NCBI GenBank assembly: GCA_016235875.1 | Contig: JACRII010000181.1 | Span: 1-42,900, forward strand | DNA from: Planctomycetota bacterium | GTDB lineage: Bacteria; Planctomycetota; Brocadiia; Brocadiales; Brocadiaceae | Length of the DNA: 42,900 nucleotides | Direction: 5' to 3' | Part shown: positions 8,774 through 17,025 of the stretch, one piece after another | How the letters are laid out: each line of letters begins with the position of its first letter | Numbering within the stretch: the stretch's first letter is position 1 | The notes under the pieces: generated by a model | Told to the model about the DNA's origin: nothing | The model's input: only the letters and a program-made list of their open reading frames with translations | The model's database searches: none | Position numbers and translations under genes: made by a program

Positions 8774-9496
8774 CTATATATTGATCCAAGGCGTAGCAAT
8801 AATGTATTTTATACTAAATGAAAGCCTTAAAACCATCTTAATTACCGTGCCTATCATTGTCAAAAGCAACCCCATAGTAAGCACGTACCTGACAATGCCT
8901 AGCTTATTAAAAAAGTCCCGATTAATCATTGCAGGAAGCACCAAACCTGCAAAATAAAATCCCATCATGAGAATAATCCCTAACGGTAATGGCATACTAT
9001 GCAATGGCGGCGGTGTTGGGAAGTCATGCGTCCACTTTTCCCAAGGCCAGAAAAACGCCCAGAAAGGCCCCCTGAGTGCTGTGCCAATATATACCAAGAC
9101 ATACCAATAGATGTAGCCAAGAACAAATACTGATACAGCAAACTTTCTTTCTTTAAAAGTATAGTAACCATTCCCTTTAGGATTAATATCTAAATATGGA
9201 ATAAGTATCAAACCAACGATAATAAGACTAGGAAGTGCAACACCGGCAAACCAAGGATCAAAATAGACTAAAGCCTCTTGCAAGCCTAAAAAATACCATG
9301 GGGCTTTAGCCGGATTCTCGGCTTGCCCTGGATTCGACAATTCCCTAAGCGGAGCATCTACAACATACGAATAAAAAAGCAACCCCACCGTAACAAAAAT
9401 TGCAGCAAGGAATTCCTTTGCAACCAGGGTGGGCCATGTAAAAACCCTATCGTCTTTAAATTCTACCAGTCCTTTACTTTCCGCCCTTACTTCCAT
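8774..9496 (-). CDS. Cytochrome b C-terminal subunit (subunit IV-like) of the R/b complex
   Basis: The C-terminal half of a split cytochrome b. The segment NPAKAPWYFLGLQEALVYFDPW corresponds to the region with the PEWY quinol-oxidation motif, here APWY, so the Glu is replaced. Helices follow at about residues 55-75, 105-130 and 165-185, with a further hydrophobic C-terminal stretch. The start at 9496 (MEVRAESKG, 240 residues) is preferred over an in-frame ATG 27 bases upstream because AGGAG sits seven bases before it. It follows the N-terminal cytochrome b gene in operon order, as in b6f-type arrangements. Confidence 0.85.
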   Translation of the reverse strand: MEVRAESKGLVEFKDDRVFTWPTLVAKEFLAAIFVTVGLLFYSYVVDAPLRELSNPGQAENPAKAPWYFLGLQEALVYFDPWFAGVALPSLIIVGLILIPYLDINPKGNGYYTFKERKFAVSVFVLGYIYWYVLVYIGTALRGPFWAFFWPWEKWTHDFPTPPPLHSMPLPLGIILMMGFYFAGLVLPAMINRDFFNKLGIVRYVLTMGLLLTMIGTVIKMVLRLSFSIKYIIATPWINI

Positions 9497-9552
9497 GGAT
9501 CCACTCCTCAGAAATATCTTCAATAAATCTTATAAGAACAATGTCAAATCTT

Positions 9553-10323
9553 CTATAACGGACCAGAAATACCGCCGTCTTTACGCACTCTCCAAAAATG
9601 CATCATCATCAATCCAGAAGCTATCACAGGTATTGCAATACAATGCCACACATATGCACGCAATAAAGCAGGAGCTCCTATTGTTGTCCCTCCCAGCAAT
9701 GCAAAACGGATATCATTATCTGCCCTCATGCCCAATATATAAGCAAACGGCCCTTCGTGGCCTAAAAGTGGCGTTGCGCGCGCCATATTCGTACCAACAG
9801 TAATAGCCCAATATCCCAACTGATCCCAAGGCAACAGATATCCAGTAAAGCTTAATAAAAGTGTGAGAACCAATAAGATCACACCTAATACCCAGTTGAA
9901 CTGTCTGGGTGGCTTATACGAACCTGTCAAAAACACTCGAAGCATGTGTATACTCACCGTGATCACCATAGCATGCGCACCCCAACGGTGAGAATTTCTC
10001 AAAAACCTGCCAAACGGTACCACGTACATCAAATCAACCATATCTGCATACGCTCTATTTACATCAGGTACATAGTAGAACATTAACAGGATTCCTGTTA
10101 TCGTTTCAAAAAGGAATATAAAAAATGTAATTCCTCCCATACACCAAGTAAATCGGATCTTTGTGCCATGCTCCCGAACCTTAGCCGGATGCAAATGTAA
10201 CCATACGTTACTTATGATTTGAAGAACCCTATTTCTGGGGGTATCCGTGTAACCGTGGCGAAATACAGACTTCCAAATTTCATTGTCCGTAATTTTCTTT
10301 ATTAAATCCGGAATTAATTTCAT
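9553..10323 (-). CDS. Cytochrome b N-terminal subunit (b6-like) of the R/b complex
   Basis: A 256-residue cytochrome b6-type protein with four core helices and the bis-His haem ligands (RNSHRWGAH in helix 2, [14 protein letters not shown] in helix 4 region), [13 protein letters not shown] of the cd loop, and the b6-like end GGISGPL. Residue C61 in RFTWCMGG aligns by eye with Cys35 of cytochrome b6 (FYCLGG), which covalently holds haem ci in b6f complexes. An additional high-spin haem at the quinone-reducing side is therefore likely. The split b gene and this Cys both point to a b6f/menaquinol-type rather than a mitochondrial bc1-type core. Confidence 0.88.
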   Translation of the reverse strand: MKLIPDLIKKITDNEIWKSVFRHGYTDTPRNRVLQIISNVWLHLHPAKVREHGTKIRFTWCMGGITFFIFLFETITGILLMFYYVPDVNRAYADMVDLMYVVPFGRFLRNSHRWGAHAMVITVSIHMLRVFLTGSYKPPRQFNWVLGVILLVLTLLLSFTGYLLPWDQLGYWAITVGTNMARATPLLGHEGPFAYILGMRADNDIRFALLGGTTIGAPALLRAYVWHCIAIPVIASGLMMMHFWRVRKDGGISGPL

Positions 10324-10391
10324 TTGAATATCCCTTTCTCCACATTACATTTTAAGCGATTTCCTCCCCACATAATTAAAATTTTGTCCTC

Positions 10392-12152
10392 CTATTCCTC
10401 CGTTTCTTCTATCATTTTATTAATTTCTTCATTAGGCTTCCAAAGCACACGCTTTAAGGATATTACATTAACAGGACAATCTTTGCAATTGCCACAACGA
10501 ATACAAACATCGGTATATTTTATTACAATACCATCCTCACTAACATAAGGCCGATGCGCCTTGCTCTCATCAGAAACATCAACTTGCTTTAACGCACCAA
10601 CAGGACATACCATGCTGCATCGACCGCAAAGTACACATTCATTCGTTTCAACATTAATATTAAGGTCGCATTTAAGGCAACGCAATGCCTCAACCTTCGC
10701 CTGAGCCTCATTCAGCCCAAGCTCTACCAGATTAAAAGTGCCCTGCCTATCCACCACAGGCAACATTTGCATTTTTTCGCGGGGGATTGCATCGTAATTT
10801 TCTTCTCTTAAATTAAATTCATTATCTAAAAGGGTAACCCAAACCTTTTTCTTCGGTTTTTGAATTTCTTCTCCTCTAATGTAACTATCGATTGACTTCG
10901 CAGCTAAATGCCCAAGAGCGATACACTCAATGACTGTGCTTGGACCCAACGTTACGTCACCGCCAGCAAATACGCCCTTTTTATTTGTCATCAGTGTTTC
11001 ATCAACAGCAATCGTTCCCCATTTGGTGACCTCGAATCCGTGATTATCTCCCAGGAATTTCAGATCAGATTCCTGACTGATAGCTGTAATAATACAATCC
11101 GTTTCAATAACAAACTCAGAGTTAGGAACAGGTTCTGGCCTTCTTCTGCCACTATTATCAGGTTTCCCCATTTTCATTTTAATGCATTCCAGCCCCTTAA
11201 CCTTTCCATCTTCGGTTAAAACCCTGACAGGCGCAGCCAAGTAATGGAACTTGACACCCTCATGCTCTGCCTCTTCTATTTCCCACGGCAGGGCAGGCAT
11301 CTCTTCCCTTGTCCTCCTGTAAACAATATAAACTTCAGGACTCATCCTCTGCGCTGTCCTGGCTGCATCAATGGCAGAATTTCCCCCACCAATCACCGCT
11401 ACTTTTTTACCCGGACTTCTCATATCACCGGCATTCACATTTTTTAAGAATTCCAGACAATCCATAACACCTTGAGTTCCTTCTTCTCCAGGAATCTCAA
11501 GCCTCTTCCCCTTTTGTGCACCCACCGCAAGAAATACGGATTTATATCCTTCTTTTAATAAATCAGAAATTGTCTTTCCTGGTTTTCCAATGGGGGTGTT
11601 TGTCTTTATCTCTACACCACGAGCCAGAATGTGGCTCACATCAAACATTATTTGTTCACGCGGTAATCTATAGGAAGGAATCGCCCACATCATCATACCG
11701 CCGACCTGAGATTCCTTTTCAAATACCGTTACTTTGTACCCCATTCCCGCAAGGTCATTTGCTGCCGCTAATCCGGCAGGACCAGCGCCAACAATGGCAA
11801 CCCTTTCCTCTCTCTGGACAATTTTCGGGACGGGAAGCTTTACTTTGTTCTTGAAAATATAATCAGTGACGAATCGCTTTAAGGCGTCTATTGCTACAGG
11901 TCTGTCAAAATCACCACGTTTACATTTTGATTCACAGGGGTGTGGACAAATATATCCACAAACGGCGGGGAACGGATTGGTTTCTTTCATCAATTTGTAA
12001 GATTCAGCGTATTTACCCTGGCTTATTAAGCGGATATAACCAGGCACATCCATATGGGCTGGACATCGATGCTGGCAACGAATATTTTGTTGTAACCAAT
12101 CCAAATCGAGAAGCGCTCTTACTCCTTTTTTAGGTATAGTCGTCTGTCCCAT
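10392..12152 (-). CDS. GltD-like NAD(P)H oxidoreductase with two C-terminal 4Fe-4S clusters
   Basis: A 586-residue FAD/NAD(P) oxidoreductase of the glutamate synthase small subunit family. The N-terminal cysteine region (CQHRCPAHMDVPGYI, then CGYICPHPC and CKRGDFDRP) binds Fe-S; VGAGPAGLAAA near 122 is the FAD fold and VIGGGNSAIDAA near 254 the NAD(P) fold. Two ferredoxin motifs near the C-terminus (CVLCGRCSMVCP and CIRCGNCKDCP) add two clusters. It lies between the Rieske and cytochrome b genes with no glutamate synthase large subunit, so it is read as a cytoplasmic NAD(P)H or ferredoxin module of the quinol complex. In Kuenenia such a subunit is proposed to couple quinol oxidation to NAD(P) reduction by bifurcation; the direction here is inference. 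Confidence 0.85.
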   Translation of the reverse strand: MGQTTIPKKGVRALLDLDWLQQNIRCQHRCPAHMDVPGYIRLISQGKYAESYKLMKETNPFPAVCGYICPHPCESKCKRGDFDRPVAIDALKRFVTDYIFKNKVKLPVPKIVQREERVAIVGAGPAGLAAANDLAGMGYKVTVFEKESQVGGMMMWAIPSYRLPREQIMFDVSHILARGVEIKTNTPIGKPGKTISDLLKEGYKSVFLAVGAQKGKRLEIPGEEGTQGVMDCLEFLKNVNAGDMRSPGKKVAVIGGGNSAIDAARTAQRMSPEVYIVYRRTREEMPALPWEIEEAEHEGVKFHYLAAPVRVLTEDGKVKGLECIKMKMGKPDNSGRRRPEPVPNSEFVIETDCIITAISQESDLKFLGDNHGFEVTKWGTIAVDETLMTNKKGVFAGGDVTLGPSTVIECIALGHLAAKSIDSYIRGEEIQKPKKKVWVTLLDNEFNLREENYDAIPREKMQMLPVVDRQGTFNLVELGLNEAQAKVEALRCLKCDLNINVETNECVLCGRCSMVCPVGALKQVDVSDESKAHRPYVSEDGIVIKYTDVCIRCGNCKDCPVNVISLKRVLWKPNEEINKMIEETEE

Positions 12153-12188
12153 ACAAGAACTTTCTTTAAATAAATTTTTAAGAATAAA

Positions 12189-12707
12189 TTAAACAATTAA
12201 CTCGGTTTCAAGAGGCACGATTTTGCTTGTATCCACAACCAGCTTACCCGCATCATCAAGAACAACTTCAAAATGATTCAAAGGTCTTGGTGCTGGACCG
12301 GCAAAGTTCACACCATTCCGATAATATTTACTTCCGTGACACGGGCATTCAAAAATATTTTTTTCTTTCGAAAATTCTACTGCACACCCCAAATGTTGAC
12401 ACACGACAGAAATAGCCTTAAAACTATTGCCATCACGTACAACAAATATCTTCCTTGACTTTAGGGTGGTCACAGAATTTTCAGGAAAAGCATTTGGATT
12501 CCCGACCGCAAATCGTGGTGAAGGCTCGAAAAGCACCTTGGGATAAAAGAAACCCTTGTACCCGAGAATTTGCGATAAATACGCCCCTAATGTGGCAAAA
12601 AACATTGCCCACCCGGCTAATGTCAAAAAATTTCTACGGGAAACGGTAAACCAAATCCCCCCCTCTTTTTCCGACGTGCAACACTTATTTTTATCTTTTG
12701 TTTCCAT
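12189..12707 (-). CDS. Rieske 2Fe-2S protein of the R/b complex
   Basis: A 172-residue Rieske protein. The cluster ligands are in CQHLGC (C103, H105) and CPCHGSKY (C121, H124), with C108 and C123 as the disulphide pair. The N-terminus has a twin-arginine-type motif SRRNFLTL followed by a hydrophobic helix (about 28-48), so it is probably exported folded and stays anchored. GPAPRPL after the second box is the usual Pro loop. The ATG at 12707 is chosen over an in-frame GTG 15 bases upstream because GGGAGG lies seven bases before it. It is the first gene of the operon and follows a promoter-like sequence. Confidence 0.9.
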   Translation of the reverse strand: METKDKNKCCTSEKEGGIWFTVSRRNFLTLAGWAMFFATLGAYLSQILGYKGFFYPKVLFEPSPRFAVGNPNAFPENSVTTLKSRKIFVVRDGNSFKAISVVCQHLGCAVEFSKEKNIFECPCHGSKYYRNGVNFAGPAPRPLNHFEVVLDDAGKLVVDTSKIVPLETELIV

Positions 12708-12804
12708 GACACAACCTCCCACTTAAGCCCTTATTCTTTAGTATTTATAAATTATTTATTACATATAATACGATTATTTCTTGCGTACAATTTATAGAGT
12801 GCGC

Positions 12805-12833
12805 ATATTATATTTATCGATGAAAAAAGTCAA
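12805..12833 (-). promoter_or_regulatory. Putative sigma-70 promoter of the R/b-HAO operon
   Basis: On the minus strand TTGACT (12833-12828) is followed by TATAAT after 15 bases or TAATAT after 17. It lies about 100 bases before the Rieske start in an AT-rich gap, and no other promoter-like pair is seen there. No operator palindrome is evident. Confidence 0.5.
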
Positions 12834-12847
12834 GCATATTTTACTAG

Positions 12848-12862
12848 AAGTATAATATACTT
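12848..12862. terminator. Small palindrome directly after tusA-like gene
   Basis: AAGTATA-A-TATACTT is a perfect seven-base inverted repeat abutting the stop of the TusA-like gene. It could mark the end of the sulfur operon, but the stem is AT-only and has no T tract, so termination is uncertain. Confidence 0.3.
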
Positions 12863-13108
12863 TCACGCTTTTTTTATCAATAAACGATAAGCGCCTTCCA
12901 TGTTCTCTACTTTTATTATCTTATGACCTTCTTCTTTTATACTTCGAGGAACACTCCTTATCGGTTCCCCATCATCTAATATTATCTCTAAAACCTGACC
13001 AGAATCCATCATTTCCAATTTTAATTTTGTCTTCACAAAATTAATCGGACAGAGCACTCCTCTTAAATCTATATGGTCGTCAGGAACGAGCTTTTCATCC
13101 TCTGCCAT
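12863..13108 (-). CDS. TusA-family sulfur carrier
   Basis: An 81-residue SirA/TusA-like protein. The sulfur-carrying Cys sits in DLRGVLCPINFVKTKLKL; the usual CPxP is CPIN, which still keeps the helix-capping Pro after the Cys. The second half (SVPRSIKEEGHKIIKVE) follows the family pattern. It ends IKKA, so it lacks the Gly-Gly tail of ThiS/CysO-type carriers. It is the last gene of a sulfur-assimilation block and probably passes persulfide sulfur between the DsrE-like protein, the cysteine synthase and other acceptors. The ATG at 13108 is preferred over an in-frame TTG six bases earlier; GGGGA lies upstream. Confidence 0.8.
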   Translation of the reverse strand: MAEDEKLVPDDHIDLRGVLCPINFVKTKLKLEMMDSGQVLEIILDDGEPIRSVPRSIKEEGHKIIKVENMEGAYRLLIKKA

Positions 13109-13201
13109 TTGCAAAATTCCCCGATAAAAATAATTTTATAAATTTTTGAAATCCATGTTTTTAAGCACACCCAAAGCAACATGAGGCGCTACGTCAGCAC
13201 T

Positions 13202-13618
13202 TCAACACACTTTTATTACTTCTTCTTCGAATTGCTTCTTTCCTTCATTGAAAACCCACGATTTTGTATCGAATTTTTCACCTTTTTCAATAGCAACAAT
13301 TATATACGAGAACCAAGAACATGCATGTTCAGTATCATATACAGATGGAACTGCTGGATGGTCAGGATGGGAATGATAAACGCCAATAATTTGAAGACCT
13401 TTTTTTACCGCTTCTTTATCAACCTTTTCAAAATCACTTTTCTCTATCACGTATCTGTCATGAGCCCTTTCAAAATTTTTGTTTTGCACAGGACAGACTT
13501 CAACTACCCTTTTTTCTGAGGCATTTGTACCGATCAAAAGCCCACAACATTCGAGAGGATAGCTTTTTTTCACCAGTTCCTTTATAAAACAAAGCTTATC
13601 ATTATCAATACCTAGCAA
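13202..13618 (-). CDS. JAMM/MPN metalloprotease (M67, Mec-like)
   Basis: A 138-residue JAMM-domain protease with the zinc motif HSHPDHPAVPSVYD near residues 77-90 and the upstream conserved ECCGLLIG. Prokaryotic stand-alone members such as Mec of Mycobacterium cleave cysteine or sulfur-carrier proteins at their C-terminus. It lies 34 bases after a CysM-like cysteine synthase gene and before a TusA gene, matching a role in sulfur-carrier-linked cysteine synthesis. The start is TTG at 13618, supported by GGGAG seven bases before it; there is no ATG in the right place. No CysO-type carrier gene is adjacent. Confidence 0.8.
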   Translation of the reverse strand: MLGIDNDKLCFIKELVKKSYPLECCGLLIGTNASEKRVVEVCPVQNKNFERAHDRYVIEKSDFEKVDKEAVKKGLQIIGVYHSHPDHPAVPSVYDTEHACSWFSYIIVAIEKGEKFDTKSWVFNEGKKQFEEEVIKVC

Positions 13619-13652
13619 AGTCTGACTCCCAAATATTCTAACAAACCTAATT

Positions 13653-14609
13653 TTACACGCCTGCCCAAAAACTCGTACTCAGATACCGGTCACCCCTGTC
13701 AGGGAAGATCGTGACAATCAAACCTCTGTCAATTTCACTCGCCACTTTGAGTGATGCCACAAGTGCCGCACCTGAAGAATATCCCACAAAAAACCCCTCT
13801 TCAGCCGCAAGACGCTTAACGGCTGTATAGGCGTCTTCCGTATCCACCATCAACTTTCTATCAGGAAAATGCTCATCATATATACCCGGGACAATCGAAG
13901 TAGACATCTGCTTCATACCTTCCAATCCATGAATAGGAGTTGATGGTTCAACCGAAATCACCTGAATATCAGGATTATATTCTTTCAGACGCCGCCCTGT
14001 ACCCATGAGAGTTCCGCTTGTCCCCAGACATGCAATAAAATGGGTTATCTCGCCTCCCGTTTGTTCCCATATCTCCACACCGGTAGTTTCGTAATGTGCC
14101 TTCCAATTTGAAGGATTATTATACTGGTCGGCATAAAAATACTTTGAAGGCTCTTCACTCACAAGCCTCTTCGCCTCTATCATTGCGCCATCCGAGCCCA
14201 GCAATGGATCTGTAAATACAATCTTCGCTCCAAAGGCACGCACAATCCTCTTCCGTTCCTCACTAACGTTTTGAGGCATTACCAAGGTTACTTTGTATCC
14301 CTTCGTGGCACCAACGAGCGCATAAGCAATACCCGTATTTCCTGATGTGGAATCCACAATGATTTTGTCTCGGTTTAATCTCCCGGATTTTTCAGCATCT
14401 TCTATAATCCTCAATGCAGGGCGGTCCTTAACAGAACCTCCAGGATTTAACCACTCAGCCTTAACATATATTTCCACATCTCTGTCTTTTAAATCATTGG
14501 TAACTCTATTAATTTTCAAAAGAGGAGTATTCCCAATTCTGTCTGAAATGGAGCTTTTGGATATCCGTTTTGATATGCACTTAGAATTTTTCGTTACCGT
14601 ACCTGCCAC
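13653..14609 (-). CDS. Cysteine synthase, CysM-like
   Basis: A 318-residue PLP enzyme of the O-acetyl/O-phosphoserine sulfhydrylase family. The PLP Lys is in NPGGSVKDRPA, the phosphate loop in STSGNTGIA, and a Gly-rich loop in CLGTSGTLMG. The segment HGLEGMKQM followed by SIVPGIYD and the end RYLSTSFWAGV resemble, from memory, mycobacterial CysM, which uses O-phosphoserine and a thiocarboxylated carrier, more than CysK. The start is GTG with AAAGG seven bases upstream; the gene begins 19 bases after the DsrE-like gene. Substrate assignment is inferred from this resemblance and from the adjacent JAMM protease. Confidence 0.82.
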   Translation of the reverse strand: MAGTVTKNSKCISKRISKSSISDRIGNTPLLKINRVTNDLKDRDVEIYVKAEWLNPGGSVKDRPALRIIEDAEKSGRLNRDKIIVDSTSGNTGIAYALVGATKGYKVTLVMPQNVSEERKRIVRAFGAKIVFTDPLLGSDGAMIEAKRLVSEEPSKYFYADQYNNPSNWKAHYETTGVEIWEQTGGEITHFIACLGTSGTLMGTGRRLKEYNPDIQVISVEPSTPIHGLEGMKQMSTSIVPGIYDEHFPDRKLMVDTEDAYTAVKRLAAEEGFFVGYSSGAALVASLKVASEIDRGLIVTIFPDRGDRYLSTSFWAGV

Positions 14610-14627
14610 GACACTGCCTTTCGTCCA

Positions 14628-15050
14628 TTATATAAATAGCTGTGTTTCTGCACCATCAGCCATTTCCAAAATAGTCGTCAGCCCTAGGATATCATCTACC
14701 CTGGATTTAACTTTAGCTTCTTCCAATTCCATGAGTTTCACAGCCGCCGTACATGCATAGACCTTTAAATTCCCCATCCTTCTTACTTCATTAAGTATCT
14801 CTTTGAGAGAGACGGGATTAATTTCCTGCATACGTTTTGACAATCGTCCACCCTCTTCGCCAAACTCATCGGACAATTTTTTGACATCAAACTCGTCATT
14901 CACAAATCTCCTCAACGCCCAGAAAAAAAGGAAAATATAGGTTTCCCTTCCCATCGCGGCGGCTGTAATGGCCAAAGTAATGATCTGATACAGCTTATCA
15001 TAAGTGCCGCTGTGAGCAAATATGACGAATTTCTTTTTGTCCTTCATCAT
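14628..15050 (-). CDS. DsrE/DsrF-like sulfur relay protein
   Basis: A 140-residue protein of the DsrE/DsrEFH-like fold, beginning KKFVIFAHSGTYDKLYQI and carrying one conserved Cys in KVYACTAAVKLMEL near residue 98. This matches DsrE2-type proteins thought to bind or transfer persulfide sulfur, often together with TusA. Its position between sulfite reductase and cysteine synthase genes supports a relay carrying reduced sulfur onward. It begins with two Met codons in a row, so the exact start is uncertain by one residue. Confidence 0.75.
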   Translation of the reverse strand: MMKDKKKFVIFAHSGTYDKLYQIITLAITAAAMGRETYIFLFFWALRRFVNDEFDVKKLSDEFGEEGGRLSKRMQEINPVSLKEILNEVRRMGNLKVYACTAAVKLMELEEAKVKSRVDDILGLTTILEMADGAETQLFI

Positions 15051-15089
15051 CGTGATTTTGTATGTTTATACAATTATTCCATTATTTTG

Positions 15090-15974
15090 TTATCTGAATG
15101 CACTTGCAACTTCTTTTTTGAATTTACCCAAACCTACACGGTCTATTACGGTACCAATTCTTTCCTTTGTCTTACCGTTCTCTTTATACCATTTCAGGGT
15201 TGCAGAAATAAAATCGTTAACTTTACTATCCGGCAGGAAATTGGCCACCAGATCCGCCTCACGCGGATGTCTTCCATGTTTTCCACCGGTACGCACCAGC
15301 CAACCCTTCTTCTTATCCTTCCAGGCGTCTGTCGGACATGCCCTGATACAATCACCGCAATACACGCACTTAGATTCGTCAAACATTGGCCTGCCCTCTT
15401 TATCCGATACAATTGCACCCTCCTGACAGGCCTTGGCACACAAGGTACATCCATTGCATAAATCTTTGCTCCATACAGGATACACCACACCCTGAAACCC
15501 CAAATCCATCTCCCTTGTCCTTGCACAATCAATCGGACAACCTGAAAAACTCATTTTAAACTTATGATGGCAGGGCGTGCCAAAATGCTTATCATCAACC
15601 TCCAATGCCTTTGATTGCGCATCCATAATTCCATTAGGGTTATACTCACAACCGCCGCATGCCGTGGGCACCCTGACCCTTGGACCGCAAGAGGCAATTT
15701 TTTGTCCTACCGTAGCCAACTCCTTCACTACGGCATCAAAGTCATCAATATGTACACCAATAATTTCTACCGACTGCCTGAAGCTCAAGTGACAGTATCC
15801 CAACCTGCTATATTTCTTCGCAACTTCTGCAACCTTTGTCAGCTTTTCCGGCGTAATCCTTCCACCGGGCACCTTCAGTCGGACGGTAAAAAGGTCTTTT
15901 TGAGTTTGTTTTATGAAACCACCTGATTTTAATTCATTAAGGTCTATTCTCTGAGTAACAGTCTTTTCAGCCAT
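15090..15974 (-). CDS. Single-chain sirohaem sulfite reductase with ferredoxin domain (AsrC-like)
   Basis: A 294-residue nitrite/sulfite reductase family protein. The N-terminal ferredoxin-like half has KVPGGRITPEKL and CHLSFRQSVEI. The sirohaem/4Fe-4S site is formed by CGGCEYNPNG and by C-x-n-SFSGCPIDCARTREMD. Two inserted 4Fe-4S motifs follow (CNGCTLCAKACQ and CVYCGDCIRACP). The layout is that of AsrC and small DsrAB-like proteins rather than of the large assimilatory CysI. With a sirohaem synthase upstream and cysteine synthase downstream, an assimilatory sulfite-to-sulfide role is most likely; nitrite reduction cannot be excluded. Confidence 0.8.
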   Translation of the reverse strand: MAEKTVTQRIDLNELKSGGFIKQTQKDLFTVRLKVPGGRITPEKLTKVAEVAKKYSRLGYCHLSFRQSVEIIGVHIDDFDAVVKELATVGQKIASCGPRVRVPTACGGCEYNPNGIMDAQSKALEVDDKHFGTPCHHKFKMSFSGCPIDCARTREMDLGFQGVVYPVWSKDLCNGCTLCAKACQEGAIVSDKEGRPMFDESKCVYCGDCIRACPTDAWKDKKKGWLVRTGGKHGRHPREADLVANFLPDSKVNDFISATLKWYKENGKTKERIGTVIDRVGLGKFKKEVASAFR

Positions 15975-16210
15975 TCAAGCTCCTAACCTGGACAAGCCAG
16001 TACCAAAGGATTTAACAATCTTACATTACATTTAATTTTATCTTATCAACTCACAAAAAATCTTGCAAGGAAAAAGAAGTCTATAGACCTTGTCGACTTA
16101 TTTCTCCTTAAAAATTTTGCATCAGTCCAAACCATCGCACAGCAAGAAAAACATAAATTCCATTTTTTATCACCCCAGGCATTCCTTTGCGTTCTTTGCG
16201 TCCCCCATTT
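15975..16210. repeat. Intergenic stretch with CGCAAAGAACGCAAAGG-type repeat
   Basis: No gene is seen here. The right part (about 16171-16206) carries CCTTTGCGTTCTTTGCGTCC, one copy of a repeat family also found near 16990-17016, 22390-22420 and, in weaker form, 18335-18420 and 42020-42060. Confidence 0.5.
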
Positions 16211-16861
16211 TCATGAGGGCGGGCTTTTGCGGTGAATTTTTTCAGAAATAATCCCTAAAATCTTCTTTCTCGCCTCAGCTATGCCCTTTTCCTTAACAAC
16301 ATCGAGCATATCAAGGTCTGCTATTCGCTGCAAGATATCACGTCTTATCGATTCGTCAGAAACCTCAGAAAGTATCTTTCGCCGCGTTTCTGACAAGAGT
16401 TTTGTATATTCACCATACTCATTCCCAAACTGTTTTTCCAGACTCTCTCTGATATTCCGAGCCAGCGCTGGACTTGCCCCGCCAGTTGAAATACTGATGC
16501 TCAAGTCACCACGACTAATGGTTGCCGGCACTATGAACGAACAAAATTCCGGCCTGTCGACTACATTTACCAGAATACCCATCTTCACCGCATCATAATA
16601 AACCTTTTTGTTTACCTCTTCATCATCAGTAGAGGCAACCACAACCAACACTCCAGCCAGAAACCCTTCTTCATATTTCTGCTGAATCCTTTCAATCCCC
16701 GTTTCTTTTTCCATTTCAGGACAAAATTCAGGAGACACCACCGTTACCCTTGCTCCCGCTTCTTTTAAACTGCATACCTTGCGCCAGGCAACATTACCGC
16801 CGCCAACCACCAAACACTTTTTGTCCTGAATATTCAGGAGTATCGGATAATATTTTGCCAT
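16211..16861 (-). CDS. Sirohaem synthase (precorrin-2 dehydrogenase/ferrochelatase)
   Basis: A 216-residue Met8/CysG-N type enzyme. The NAD-binding fold is visible in KKCLVVGGGNVAWRKVCSL; NVVDRPEFCSFIVPATISRG and SISISTGGASPALARNIRE are signature segments, the last including the catalytic/metal region. It oxidises precorrin-2 to sirohydrochlorin and inserts iron, supplying the cofactor of the sulfite reductase encoded next. The last residues (HRKSPPS) are encoded by a CACCGCAAAAG repeat unit, so the native C-terminus was probably changed by repeat insertion. Confidence 0.88.
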   Translation of the reverse strand: MAKYYPILLNIQDKKCLVVGGGNVAWRKVCSLKEAGARVTVVSPEFCPEMEKETGIERIQQKYEEGFLAGVLVVVASTDDEEVNKKVYYDAVKMGILVNVVDRPEFCSFIVPATISRGDLSISISTGGASPALARNIRESLEKQFGNEYGEYTKLLSETRRKILSEVSDESIRRDILQRIADLDMLDVVKEKGIAEARKKILGIISEKIHRKSPPS

Positions 16862-16884
16862 CTTACCTCAACACTATATTATGG

Positions 16885-16956
16885 GTAGGATGGGTTAAGC
16901 GAAGTGAACCCATCGCCACTATATTTGTTGGGTCCGCTCCGCTTGACCCAACCTAC
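16885..16956. repeat. Inverted pair of REP-like units
   Basis: Two 30-base units face each other: 16885-16914 begins GTAGGATGGGTTAAGCG, and the reverse complement of 16927-16956 begins GTAGGTTGGGTCAAGCG. Each has its own internal GGGT...ACCC hairpin. This is the arrangement of paired REP elements; the GTAGG(T/A)TGGGT family is common in many bacteria. It lies between lysA and the sirohaem synthase gene and may affect mRNA stability. Confidence 0.75.
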
Positions 16957-17025
16957 AAAATCTTCACAACCTCTCATCCTCTTAATTTAACTGCGCCCTT
17001 TGCGTCTTTGCGGTGAGCCGAACTG

